A stretch of DNA of 64,000 nt. Origin: Pseudobutyrivibrio ruminis. GTDB taxonomy: Bacteria; Bacillota; Clostridia; Lachnospirales; Lachnospiraceae. Below the pieces are notes generated by a model. That model made no database searches. It saw nothing but the letters and a program-made list of their open reading frames with translations, and was not told the origin of the DNA. Of the stretch, positions 1 through 8,480 are shown in pieces. The translations under genes and the position numbers were made by a program. The first letter of the stretch is position 1. Each line of letters opens with the position of its first letter. The stretch is taken from positions 124,001-188,000 of the forward strand of contig NZ_SVET01000003.1 in the NCBI RefSeq assembly GCF_015057245.1. The letters run 5' to 3'.

Positions 1-75
1 CCATCCTATTCCATAAAATAATTATCAACCTGTTTGAGTATAACGCAACATATTATTGAATTGCAACACGCCCAA

Positions 76-2805
76 TTATTTTAACTGAAGATATTCCTCC
101 AAAATCTGAGTACCTTCTTCGTATTCCAGGTTGTCGTAGGCCTCCCTTAAAGTGCCATATAATGCCATTAACTCTTGATTTTTATCACTCTTATCCAACT
201 TTTCAAGTGACTCTTCAATAGCATTAAGATTATATTTATCAAAAGCATCCAGCAGTTCCTTTAGAATATCTGTTACATCTTCATTGGAACTATCAATTAT
301 TTCGATTTGCTCTTCTATGCCATTTGGTGCAAGCTGTGTAAGCTCCTTTGTAGCATCTTCAACTACTTCACACAATGCATTAAGGAATTCATCCATGTGA
401 GCATCAACGTAGCTCCATGTCTCTGACTTTGCTGCCATCTCCATTATCTGAGCCTGCTCGGCAAAAGTCTCTCTGCCTATTTGCTTGCTAACACCACCTA
501 TACCGTGCACCTTTACCTTAAACATTTCCTTATCGTTTTTACGATAGTTAGGTAAATTCAAAAGAAGTGGTTGCATTTCCTTTACAAATGTATCCAAGGT
601 CTTTTGGTATACACTGCTGTTTTGACGATTTCGCTTTACAACAGATACAACTGTTTCACTGTCGTTCTTTTCTGCCAAATCCCTTGGCATATATTTATCC
701 ATGATTTCCTGAAGCTTTACACCAAGAATTGGCTTGGCCAGGAAATCGCTGAAACCATATTCAGCCACTACATGTCTAGCATTTTCTTCGGAATTTGCTG
801 TAACAAGAACTATTGGCACGCTTGAAAACTCACGAATCTTCTTACATGCCTCGGAACCGTTAACAGGCATCATCATCTGATCTAAGAATACTAAATCATA
901 ATGATTTTTACTAACTTCTTCTATTGCAGATGCACCATCAGGCATGGTGATAACTTCACATTTCCATGGTGCAAGAAACTGCTGCATAATTTCAAGATTG
1001 ATACGCATATCATCTGCCACAAGCACTCTGGCTCTAGGATAAATGTAATCAACCTTTTCTGGCAATCCATGGAATCCCTGATTTGGATTGAGGAGAGTTC
1101 TTCTATTGAGAACACGCTCCATCATGCGCTCGCCACCACACTGCTTCTGGTAAAAATAGCCTTTAAATACAGAGCCTGATATACCATCACTTTCTGCAGT
1201 GATTGAACCTCCAAGCTTCGCAATAAGCTGACGGGTAATAGCAAGACCAAGTCCTGTTCCTTCTGTATCTACTCCATCTGCAGATGATACATATTCATTG
1301 AATACCTCCTCAAGCTGCTCTGGAGACATTCCCTGGCCTGTATCTGCAATTGAAAAATCAATTCGCACCCTACCATCTTCTAACTCATCAAAGGAAAGTT
1401 CAGCATGAATATTTCCTTTTTCAGTAAACTTAACCGCATTAGATAAGATATTTTGAAAAATCTCTCTGACACGTATTGCATCTCCAAACAAATATCTAGG
1501 GTAAGATGATGTGATTGCCAAATTAAAATCTATAGGCTTTGACTGTAAATTAAGGAGTGTTGAATATGCCATATCCTCAATATTGGCATTTACATCATAT
1601 TGTTTTTCTGTAAACTCAAACTTTCCTGCCTCAAGCTTGCTGTAATCAAGAATTGCATTAACAAGCTCAAGTAAGTTTTCTGAAGCCCTTTTGATATTAG
1701 AAATAAGATTCTTGTTCTTTTCTGAGATATCCTTCTTTGTGGCAAGAATATCGCTTACACCCATAATGGCATGCAAAGGGCTTCTAAGCTCATGGGACAT
1801 CTGTGCTAAGAACTGGCTCTTTCTTGCAGTTTCTTTCTTGGCATTTGTAGCCTCTTTATGTTCTTGAGTAATATCTACAGCTGAAATGATATAGCCCTTT
1901 ACTTCTTGCCCCTCTGTAACAGGTGCGTAATGTACTCTATACCATCTTTCGCAGGCATAATACTCGCTGTCATTTCTTTCTCTTTTTACCATGTTTTCTG
2001 CAAGGACGAATTTGCTTTCTGTAGTTCCATCCTCAAAAGCAAAACCTATTCCCTGACCATCAGCAAAAAGCTCCAATGCCTTTTGATTGGCATCAATAAC
2101 ATAGAACTCTGAATTCACAAGAGCTATTGGGCGCTCTGTTCTGTCAAACATTGTAGATTTGAGAATTGTTGCTGTATCCTCAATTCTGTTTGACATAGCA
2201 AGCCAGAAGAAAATAACGCAATCAATTGCAAATGCTACAGATCTTATTGCATCCATTCCTAGTAAATAGTCGTGCAAAAAATATCCTGTAATAGCAACTA
2301 TAAATGCCAAAAGCATGTATCTTCCAACGATAATATCAATTCTGTCAAAATATGCCTTTGATGGTGTTCTCAGCTCAACTATTACTGAAGACATGAATAC
2401 AAATATTATTGCAAGCATATCTCCATCAACTTGCTTTGGGATTCCAAAATAATACTCTATAAAATCGTATACACATAGAGCAATCATTATGGTAACTGCA
2501 ATTGTTATTATAACGGCCACATTTTTAGGTGTTTTTATAAACAAGAAATAGAAAAACATCATAAACATGATGACCAATGCACACATATCACATAGCAAAT
2601 GTAAGAAATCCACTGTATCCTTACTATGCACAAATGGAATAATACACAAATAGAAATCATACACTGTGATGATTCCTGCTATAGTTGGCAGGATTCTGTG
2701 TCTGCTAAGATATACGTCATTCGATACTAGCTTTATAAATGTAAAAAACCCAATTGCTACACATATCACATTAAGTAGGTATGATAAAGTAAACACCCCG
2801 TTCAT
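76..2805 (-). CDS. Membrane hybrid sensor histidine kinase with receiver and Hpt domains
   Basis: A 909-residue multidomain phosphorelay kinase. About seven hydrophobic segments fill residues 1-210 and are followed by a PAS-like region (about 215-315). The HisKA box MSHELRSPLH places the phospho-accepting histidine at H338. The ATPase domain shows the N box (NILSNAVKF), DTGQG and GTGLGL. A receiver domain follows with the acceptor aspartate at D642 in LVFLDQMMMP. A C-terminal Hpt-like helix carries H767 in KVHGIGG. The signal sensed is unknown. The start codon overlaps the stop of the upstream HD-GYP gene by one base (TAATG), so the two are probably translationally coupled and act in the same pathway. 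Nothing recognisable lies in the 75 bases downstream. Confidence 0.9.
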   Translation of the reverse strand: MNGVFTLSYLLNVICVAIGFFTFIKLVSNDVYLSRHRILPTIAGIITVYDFYLCIIPFVHSKDTVDFLHLLCDMCALVIMFMMFFYFLFIKTPKNVAVIITIAVTIMIALCVYDFIEYYFGIPKQVDGDMLAIIFVFMSSVIVELRTPSKAYFDRIDIIVGRYMLLAFIVAITGYFLHDYLLGMDAIRSVAFAIDCVIFFWLAMSNRIEDTATILKSTMFDRTERPIALVNSEFYVIDANQKALELFADGQGIGFAFEDGTTESKFVLAENMVKRERNDSEYYACERWYRVHYAPVTEGQEVKGYIISAVDITQEHKEATNAKKETARKSQFLAQMSHELRSPLHAIMGVSDILATKKDISEKNKNLISNIKRASENLLELVNAILDYSKLEAGKFEFTEKQYDVNANIEDMAYSTLLNLQSKPIDFNLAITSSYPRYLFGDAIRVREIFQNILSNAVKFTEKGNIHAELSFDELEDGRVRIDFSIADTGQGMSPEQLEEVFNEYVSSADGVDTEGTGLGLAITRQLIAKLGGSITAESDGISGSVFKGYFYQKQCGGERMMERVLNRRTLLNPNQGFHGLPEKVDYIYPRARVLVADDMRINLEIMQQFLAPWKCEVITMPDGASAIEEVSKNHYDLVFLDQMMMPVNGSEACKKIREFSSVPIVLVTANSEENARHVVAEYGFSDFLAKPILGVKLQEIMDKYMPRDLAEKNDSETVVSVVKRNRQNSSVYQKTLDTFVKEMQPLLLNLPNYRKNDKEMFKVKVHGIGGVSKQIGRETFAEQAQIMEMAAKSETWSYVDAHMDEFLNALCEVVEDATKELTQLAPNGIEEQIEIIDSSNEDVTDILKELLDAFDKYNLNAIEESLEKLDKSDKNQELMALYGTLREAYDNLEYEEGTQILEEYLQLK

Positions 2806-4250
2806 TATTCAGCATCTCCTCGTCCTGTAATAATTCTCTTCAACTCGGATTTGATAAATGTAGGCTGGAATGGTCTAACTATATAGCCACCAGCTCCCAC
2901 TTCTCTACACCTCTTTACTGTTTCACTATCATTTAAAGTAGTAACAAACAGAATCGGTATATCCAAGTGTAACTGCTCCCTGATTCTTCTGGCTGTCTCT
3001 ACGCCATCAAGCCCCGGCATATCAACATCCATTACAATGGCATCAACCGGTTCATTCTTTTCCAGATATTTAAGAGCCTGATTGCCATTTTTTAAAAGAG
3101 TCAAGTCGTAGAAGTACTCCAAAATTCCCCTCGCCATTTGGAGATTAGTCATCATGTCATCTACTACCATGACCTTATAACGTTTATAAGCTTGAATCAT
3201 AACATTACGCTCTTCCTCTGATTCTCGAGAGAAAGAATCTGCACTAGCTGCCGCAACCAAAGTAATATTCAGGTAATCTTTTTCTGTTAGATCGATTGTG
3301 GTGCCATCCATAAGTCTGATGATTGGTCGTAAATTGTGGAAGTCACTGTTTTCAACAATAATACAATGTCTACCGTCTGACATAATCATTTCAGTACCCT
3401 TAGGATAAAGTGGAACGTGCTTGAGAAGTGCCATAACCACGTCCTTATCAAACATTATTCCGCATGCTCCCATCATGTATTCAGAAACCTCATATGCAGA
3501 ATAAGGATTCTTATACGGCCTCTTTGATAATAGTGCATCAAATACATCTGCCACATGGATGATTTTGGTGTAGTCGGTCATGTCCTCAGCTGTAATCCCT
3601 CTAGGATAACCGCTGCCGTCAACATTTTCATGGTGGAAAAGCACCGCCACCTTTACATTAGGAGTGACATCCCATCGTTCTTTAATAATATCGTAGCTCA
3701 TCTGAGCATGGCTTTTCATTATCTGATATTCTTCCTGAGTTAGGCGCCCCTCTTTATTTAAAATCTCGCTAGGAATAGACATTTTACCAAGGTCATGAAG
3801 GAGTCCGGCTAAAGCCAGTTCTTCAAGAGCCTTTTCGTCATAGTCTAGAGAAAGACCGATAATGGAGCAATACAATGCCACATTGACTGAATGAGAATAA
3901 GTATAATCGTCTGTCTCACGCAGGTCATTCATATCAATGGTGATAGAGGCCTTTGAAAGAATCTCCTTAACCATTTCCTTGGCAACTATCATACATCCAT
4001 CAATATCCTGCCTACGGACACAATCTATACCTTTACCTCGCAAGACTGGCGAGATGATTGGTTCTACTTCGATATCCTTTGAAAGCTCATCTGATATGTA
4101 TAATCCGTCAAATCCAAGTGATATCAATCTATCTATGTATTCCCGAGTAAGCTCTGCTTTCCCGCCAAGCAAAACTCGCCCATAGGAATCAAATACTTCT
4201 GAACCAAGCTTCATACCTGGTTCCACCTGTGACATGTTTATATATCTCAT
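2805..4250 (-). CDS. HD-GYP domain protein with C-terminal receiver (putative c-di-GMP phosphodiesterase)
   Basis: A 481-residue protein. Residues about 110-280 form an HD-GYP domain: H120, the HD pair at 152-153 (LHDLGK), the histidine pair at 206-207 (FHHE) and an intact GYP at 214-216 (DGSGYPRG). A receiver domain occupies about 358-478 with D408 (AIVMDVDMPG) as likely phospho-acceptor. Members of this family hydrolyse cyclic di-GMP. The order here, HD-GYP first and receiver last, is less common than the reverse. The gene is coupled by TAATG to the hybrid kinase downstream, which is the obvious candidate phosphodonor. A TATAAT (4284-4289, complement) lies upstream, but I see no good -35. 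Confidence 0.88.
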   Translation of the reverse strand: MRYINMSQVEPGMKLGSEVFDSYGRVLLGGKAELTREYIDRLISLGFDGLYISDELSKDIEVEPIISPVLRGKGIDCVRRQDIDGCMIVAKEMVKEILSKASITIDMNDLRETDDYTYSHSVNVALYCSIIGLSLDYDEKALEELALAGLLHDLGKMSIPSEILNKEGRLTQEEYQIMKSHAQMSYDIIKERWDVTPNVKVAVLFHHENVDGSGYPRGITAEDMTDYTKIIHVADVFDALLSKRPYKNPYSAYEVSEYMMGACGIMFDKDVVMALLKHVPLYPKGTEMIMSDGRHCIIVENSDFHNLRPIIRLMDGTTIDLTEKDYLNITLVAAASADSFSRESEEERNVMIQAYKRYKVMVVDDMMTNLQMARGILEYFYDLTLLKNGNQALKYLEKNEPVDAIVMDVDMPGLDGVETARRIREQLHLDIPILFVTTLNDSETVKRCREVGAGGYIVRPFQPTFIKSELKRIITGRGDAE

Positions 4251-4309
4251 AAGACCGCCTTAAAATATTTTATATATTTATATATTATACAACCTTAATT
4301 GTAACAAAA

Positions 4310-4336
4310 AAACCTCAGATTTAAAATCTGAGGTTT
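4310..4336 (-). terminator. Rho-independent terminator ending the eet/fmnB unit
   Basis: Inverted repeat with 13-nt arms (AAACCTCAGATTT and its complement) around one central base. On the minus strand it runs into a T-rich tract. It overlaps the stop codon of eetB and separates the electron-transfer locus from the HD-GYP gene. Confidence 0.85.
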
Positions 4337-4818
4337 AGACGTAACCTTTCCACTATCATTGCTGCTAAAACTCCAATAACAACTCCAGAGATAGTTCCAA
4401 TGATAACCAAAAATGGCAAATAATAAATCAATCCTGCGGTTTCAAGAACAAGCATAGCCACTATTATTTGTCCTACATTATGAAATACGCCGCCAAGCAC
4501 ACTAACACCTGTGATTGAAAGCTTCTTTGTTTTCATGCCAATAAGCATCATTATGTATGAAAGAGCAGCTCCTGCAATTGAATACATGGTCATAGCAAGA
4601 TTGCCAAATGTAAGCCCTACCAATAACACTCTTATGATTGATAATACTAGAGCGTCCTTTTTTCCTATGATAAAAAGAGCTACTACCACTGCAAGATTAG
4701 CCAGGCCGATTTTAGCCCCAGGAATTCCAATGCTAAATGGAAGCAAAAACTCTATATAAGATAGAACAAAAGCAAGGGCAATAAATAAGCCAAGTAATGC
4801 CACCTTATTTGTTTTCAT
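4321..4818 (-). CDS. eetB: Gx transporter family membrane protein, EetB-like
   Basis: A 165-residue, strongly hydrophobic protein with about five membrane segments, matching the Gx_transp family (often annotated heptaprenyl diphosphate synthase component I). In Listeria and Enterococcus the protein of this family encoded beside the NusG-domain-II protein is EetB, needed for flavin-based extracellular electron transfer. Its molecular role is not settled. It is the last gene of the run fmnB-eetA-eetB, 19 bases after eetA, and a strong terminator overlaps its stop. The name rests on family and context, not on a sequence comparison I could run. Confidence 0.75.
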   Translation of the reverse strand: MKTNKVALLGLFIALAFVLSYIEFLLPFSIGIPGAKIGLANLAVVVALFIIGKKDALVLSIIRVLLVGLTFGNLAMTMYSIAGAALSYIMMLIGMKTKKLSITGVSVLGGVFHNVGQIIVAMLVLETAGLIYYLPFLVIIGTISGVVIGVLAAMIVERLRLNLRF

Positions 4819-4837
4819 AATCTATACCTCAAGAATA

Positions 4838-5215
4838 TTAATGGGTTGAACCATCAATATCTCTTTCCTCACCATTAACAATTTCAGCTATCAATCCATT
4901 AGGAAGACAAACTATCATTTCCTTTGAATAATGAATATGCATGTGATTTACACAGATTTGATCTGGACAGCTTGCCTCTGAAATCTGAGCCTCTCCATCC
5001 TTTATCTCAAGAACATTATAAGAACCATCTTCAAATTCTATCCTTTCGGTAGTGTCCTTATTAAGAGGATACTTGCCGTATTCCACTCCATCTATAGTAA
5101 CTAAAACATACGCCTGATTTGCTGTGTTGTATTTCTGGTAAAGACTCATTCCAAGCCAAAATACTACAGCTACCGCAAGAACAGTTACTATTAGTTTTAA
5201 ATCATTTTTCTTCAT
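4838..5215 (-). CDS. eetA: NusG domain II membrane-anchored protein, EetA-like
   Basis: A 125-residue protein with one N-terminal membrane helix (about residues 8-26) and an extracytoplasmic NusG-domain-II fold. The hallmark is the C-terminal stretch with CPDQICV followed by IVCLPNGLIAEI. This is the usual length for the family. EetA of the FLEET locus is a protein of this type. It starts 2 bases after fmnB ends and is followed by eetB, so the three are one transcription unit. The spaced cysteines in CPDQIC and VC could form a disulphide or bind a cofactor; this is inference. Confidence 0.75.
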   Translation of the reverse strand: MKKNDLKLIVTVLAVAVVFWLGMSLYQKYNTANQAYVLVTIDGVEYGKYPLNKDTTERIEFEDGSYNVLEIKDGEAQISEASCPDQICVNHMHIHYSKEMIVCLPNGLIAEIVNGEERDIDGSTH

Positions 5216-5217
5216 AA

Positions 5218-6297
5218 TTACTCTACAATACTTTCTTCAAAATTGTCGGAATAATAGATATTCCCTTCGTGGTCCACCCACATAGCCTCAACTCCGTCGT
5301 GGCTGTTTACAAATTCCAAGCCTTCTTCCAAGGTCATATTATACACTGCGGTAGAAAATGCATCTGCCTTTCCTGAATCATCTGTAAGAATAGAAACCTG
5401 TCCAAATGTATCAGATGGGAAAAGTGTGTCAGGATTGATGATATGACAATAAACTTTTCCATCAACTTCATAGAATCGCTGATAATCACCACTTGAAACT
5501 ACACACTGTCCATCCTGAATCTCTACAGTTTTGATATATTCCTGTTCACCATCCAAATCTGGATTTTGAATGCCAAGCTTAAAATTAGTACCATCGATTC
5601 TACCACCGATACCCTGTACATTTCCGCCTAAACTAAGAAGGATATTATTCATACCCTGCTCACGTGCGTACTCTAAAGTCTTTTGAACCGCATACCCCTT
5701 TGCAGTGCTTCCAACATCAAGAGACATTTCTGGATCAGAAAGATACACCGTGTTATTTTCATCATCAATAATGAGATTGTTGATATCAGTATGCTCTGCT
5801 GCAGCCTGAAGCTCTTCCATCTCAGGAAGTGTGGCGCGTTCAGGATCATCCATGCCTATTTCTCTGTGTCGATGCCAAATAGAAAGTACCGAACCCATTG
5901 CAATATTAACTCGGCCGTCAGTTTCATAGTACATCTCCTGGCTGAATTTAAGCATATCGATGATAGCCTGATCAACCTCAACTGGCGCAACGCCTGCATT
6001 GTCGTTGATTGTCTTTATATTGTTTATACCTTCATAATCGTTATAGATATCATAAAGATTGTTGTAAATGATAAGTTGGTCCTTAAGTTGCTGAGCCATC
6101 TTGGCGAATTCCTCTTCCGAATCAGCGTAACCAACAATCTCTGTCCTTGTATCGAATATATCTAAGAATGTGGCATTGTACTTGGTCTTTTCTGTAAGAG
6201 CATTGCCCTGACCATCGCCTCCAAACTTCTTTATAAATACTATAAAAGCAATCAATGCGACTACTGCTAAGCATCCAAATATCTTTTTCTTATCCAT
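5218..6297 (-). CDS. fmnB: ApbE-family FMN transferase, FmnB-like
   Basis: A 359-residue ApbE-type flavin transferase, which moves FMN from FAD onto Ser/Thr of exported flavoproteins. An N-terminal membrane helix (about residues 6-23) places the enzyme outside the cytoplasm. Family motifs are visible: MGSVLSIW, DVGSTAKGYA (usually D-hG-xhAKG), the SSGDYQRF loop, HIINP and the C-terminal metal-site stretch SGKADAFSTAVYNM. In the FLEET pathway FmnB flavinylates PplA, which is encoded immediately upstream. A terminator lies between the two genes, so expression of fmnB probably depends on readthrough or on its own promoter. Confidence 0.88.
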   Translation of the reverse strand: MDKKKIFGCLAVVALIAFIVFIKKFGGDGQGNALTEKTKYNATFLDIFDTRTEIVGYADSEEEFAKMAQQLKDQLIIYNNLYDIYNDYEGINNIKTINDNAGVAPVEVDQAIIDMLKFSQEMYYETDGRVNIAMGSVLSIWHRHREIGMDDPERATLPEMEELQAAAEHTDINNLIIDDENNTVYLSDPEMSLDVGSTAKGYAVQKTLEYAREQGMNNILLSLGGNVQGIGGRIDGTNFKLGIQNPDLDGEQEYIKTVEIQDGQCVVSSGDYQRFYEVDGKVYCHIINPDTLFPSDTFGQVSILTDDSGKADAFSTAVYNMTLEEGLEFVNSHDGVEAMWVDHEGNIYYSDNFEESIVE

Positions 6298-6322
6298 AAT
6301 CTACTCACTCACAAAAAAATAG

Positions 6323-6347
6323 AGGGAGTGTAGTAAATACACTCCCT
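6323..6347 (-). terminator. Terminator after pplA
   Basis: Stem AGGGAGTGTA / TACACTCCCT with a 5-nt loop. On the minus strand it is followed by CTATTTTTTT. It lies 22 bases beyond the pplA stop and would make pplA (with ndh2 and dmkB) more abundant than fmnB-eetAB. Confidence 0.85.
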
Positions 6348-6368
6348 ACATTACAAATTGTAAAATAA

Positions 6369-7454
6369 TTACTGTGCACTTGCAACAGCCTTTGTAATAG
6401 CTGTGTTGAAATCAGTGATGTGAACTGATACAGAAGCTGCTAAATCAGCATCTGTTGCACGTCCTTCTTCTACTGCTGTGCCGTTAACTTCGTCTACAGT
6501 CTTTCCAACTGTGTACTCAGCGTAAGCAGCAGCCTGCTCATTCCACTCCTTACCGATTGAAGAAGCAGCCTTCATGCCGTAAGCATCGCCAAGCTCATCC
6601 TTGCTAAGAACATCTGCTGATGTATCAGCTGTGATTGCACCCTTAGCATCGAAAGTAACCTTTGCCTGAACAGCATCGATAAGTGAGCTTGTGATTACGC
6701 CATCACCATTCACTGTAAGAACAGAAATTGTTGTGTAAGCCTCAGCTACACCATCAGCATCTGCTGTAGCGTCTGTAGACTTTGCAATGTTTGTTGTAAG
6801 ACCAAGACCAAGCTTATCACCTGCAACTGCCCCACCAGCTACAGCTGTATCCATAGCCTCAAGAACTGCAGCCTGGAAGCCTGTTACATGGATAGATACA
6901 GAAGCTGCAAGATCCTCATCACCAGCTTTTCCTTCTGTAATAGCCATGTTGCTAATGTCAGATGCTGTCTTACCTACTGCCCATGCAGCGAAAGCATCTG
7001 CCTGCTCATACCACTCTTTGCCGATTGCAGAAGCAACCTTCATTCCGTAATCATCGCCAAGCTCTCTCTTTGAAGGATACTCTGCGTCAAGGTCAGATGT
7101 AATCTTTCCGTCAGCGCTGATACCAATCTTTGTCTGAGCGATATCGATAACACACTCAACGATTGCACCGTTTGAATCAACTGTAACAGCAGCGATTGTT
7201 GCGTCAACCTGTGCTGTACCATCAGCATCTGCAGTAGCGTCTGCTGAGCTATCGATTGCTACGCTTGTACCAATACCTGTGAGAAGCTCACCTTCTGCAG
7301 CAACAGCAGCTGGAGCTGCCTCTGTCTCTGTTGATTCTGTTGTCTCAGTTGCCTGAGTTTGCTCTGTAGCAGCCTCATCTGTAGAGCCGCAGCCTACAAA
7401 TAATGATGCTGAAAGAGCACCTGCGCACATAAGTGCTACTAAACTCTTTTTCAT
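6369..7454 (-). CDS. pplA: Surface lipoprotein with two FMN-binding repeats, PplA-like
   Basis: A 361-residue lipoprotein. I start at the ATG at 7454 (MKKSLVALM) because it has a GGAA ribosome site and opens a signal peptide with lipobox LFVGC; an upstream in-frame ATG would add 21 non-signal residues. A Thr/Glu/Ala-rich linker follows. Two homologous repeats of about 140 residues each contain the block ELGD-YGMK-AS-IGKEW and end in DLAASVS. PplA of Listeria has the same two-repeat design and carries covalent FMN. Aligning DLAASVS with the flavinylation motif Dxx(S/T)GAT puts serine (S187, S343) at the acceptor position in both repeats. It sits between dmkB and fmnB. Confidence 0.82.
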   Translation of the reverse strand: MKKSLVALMCAGALSASLFVGCGSTDEAATEQTQATETTESTETEAAPAAVAAEGELLTGIGTSVAIDSSADATADADGTAQVDATIAAVTVDSNGAIVECVIDIAQTKIGISADGKITSDLDAEYPSKRELGDDYGMKVASAIGKEWYEQADAFAAWAVGKTASDISNMAITEGKAGDEDLAASVSIHVTGFQAAVLEAMDTAVAGGAVAGDKLGLGLTTNIAKSTDATADADGVAEAYTTISVLTVNGDGVITSSLIDAVQAKVTFDAKGAITADTSADVLSKDELGDAYGMKAASSIGKEWNEQAAAYAEYTVGKTVDEVNGTAVEEGRATDADLAASVSVHITDFNTAITKAVASAQ

Positions 7455-7520
7455 CGTTTCATTCCTTTCCTTAAATAACTTTTGATGAAATATATATTTG
7501 GTAGTGAAACCACCCAAATA

Positions 7521-8480
7521 TCATTTTTTTAGGCCTACATATGCCTTTGTGATAAGCCCTTCTAAAATCTCTCTCTTTTTACCTGAAAGCTGAAGCGCTT
7601 CTATGGCGTCAACGCCTTTTTTATAGTATCTTTCAGCAGTTTTGTGAGTATATTCAACTCCACCATGCTTTGATACTTCTTTCAAAATTTCTTCTTTAGA
7701 AATGAGACCCTTTTCTGCTTTTTCAGCTAGTGATGCATCCTCTTCAAATGTGTGAATAAGTGGAAGTGTAACAACTCCATTTTCAAAATCCGACTGAACT
7801 GGTTTCAGTGCAGTGTCCTCACTCACTTCATAATCGATGCAATCATCTGTAAGCTGAAATGCAATTCCTGTATATCGACCAAGCCTACGATAAAGCTTTA
7901 TTTCTTTTTCTGTGGCATTGCCAGCCATTGCACCAGCATGGAAAGATGCTTCAAAAAGTGCTGCTGTTTTGCCATCTATGATAGATAGATATCTAAAAGT
8001 TCCAAGTCTAAAATTTCTGTTGTTGATATTCTGACGAAGCTCTCCTAAAGCGATAGCCTCTACATATTTTGAAAAATCAAAATTCTTGTATTTATCTGTA
8101 TCATCTACACTGGCAATTTCTCTAATTGCTGAAGCCAAAAGATAATCTCCACAAATCACAGCATTTCGCTTGCCGGATTTCTTTTGAAGAGTTATCTGAC
8201 CTCTCCTGGTATCAGCGTCGTCCATAATATCGTCATGAACCAATGTGGCCAGATGAAGAGTTTCAACAGCTGCTGCAAAAATAATTGCATCCCTAGGCAC
8301 CATATCATTTTCATCCATGGCACAGGCTAAAACAGCCTTTGCTCTCATCATCTTGCCTGTAGCCTCTGTCAGATAGGAGGTATATCCGCTGATAAGGCTT
8401 GGTCCTTTAGTTAAAAGCTTTGCTACTTCTTTTTTTACTTGTTCAAATGCAGTCTCAAAATCTACTACATTATTAGTCAT
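7521..8480 (-). CDS. dmkB: Polyprenyl diphosphate synthase, DmkB-like
   Basis: A 319-residue trans-isoprenyl diphosphate synthase with both aspartate-rich motifs: HDDIMDDAD at residues 82-90 (first DDxxD, followed by TRRG) and DDCID at 212-216. The family condenses isopentenyl diphosphate with allylic diphosphates to make the side chain of quinones. Beside a UbiA-type prenyltransferase and ndh2 it matches DmkB of the FLEET locus, which supplies the prenyl tail for a dedicated demethylmenaquinone. Its start overlaps the ndh2 end by 8 bases. Chain length cannot be read from the sequence. Confidence 0.85.
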   Translation of the reverse strand: MTNNVVDFETAFEQVKKEVAKLLTKGPSLISGYTSYLTEATGKMMRAKAVLACAMDENDMVPRDAIIFAAAVETLHLATLVHDDIMDDADTRRGQITLQKKSGKRNAVICGDYLLASAIREIASVDDTDKYKNFDFSKYVEAIALGELRQNINNRNFRLGTFRYLSIIDGKTAALFEASFHAGAMAGNATEKEIKLYRRLGRYTGIAFQLTDDCIDYEVSEDTALKPVQSDFENGVVTLPLIHTFEEDASLAEKAEKGLISKEEILKEVSKHGGVEYTHKTAERYYKKGVDAIEALQLSGKKREILEGLITKAYVGLKK

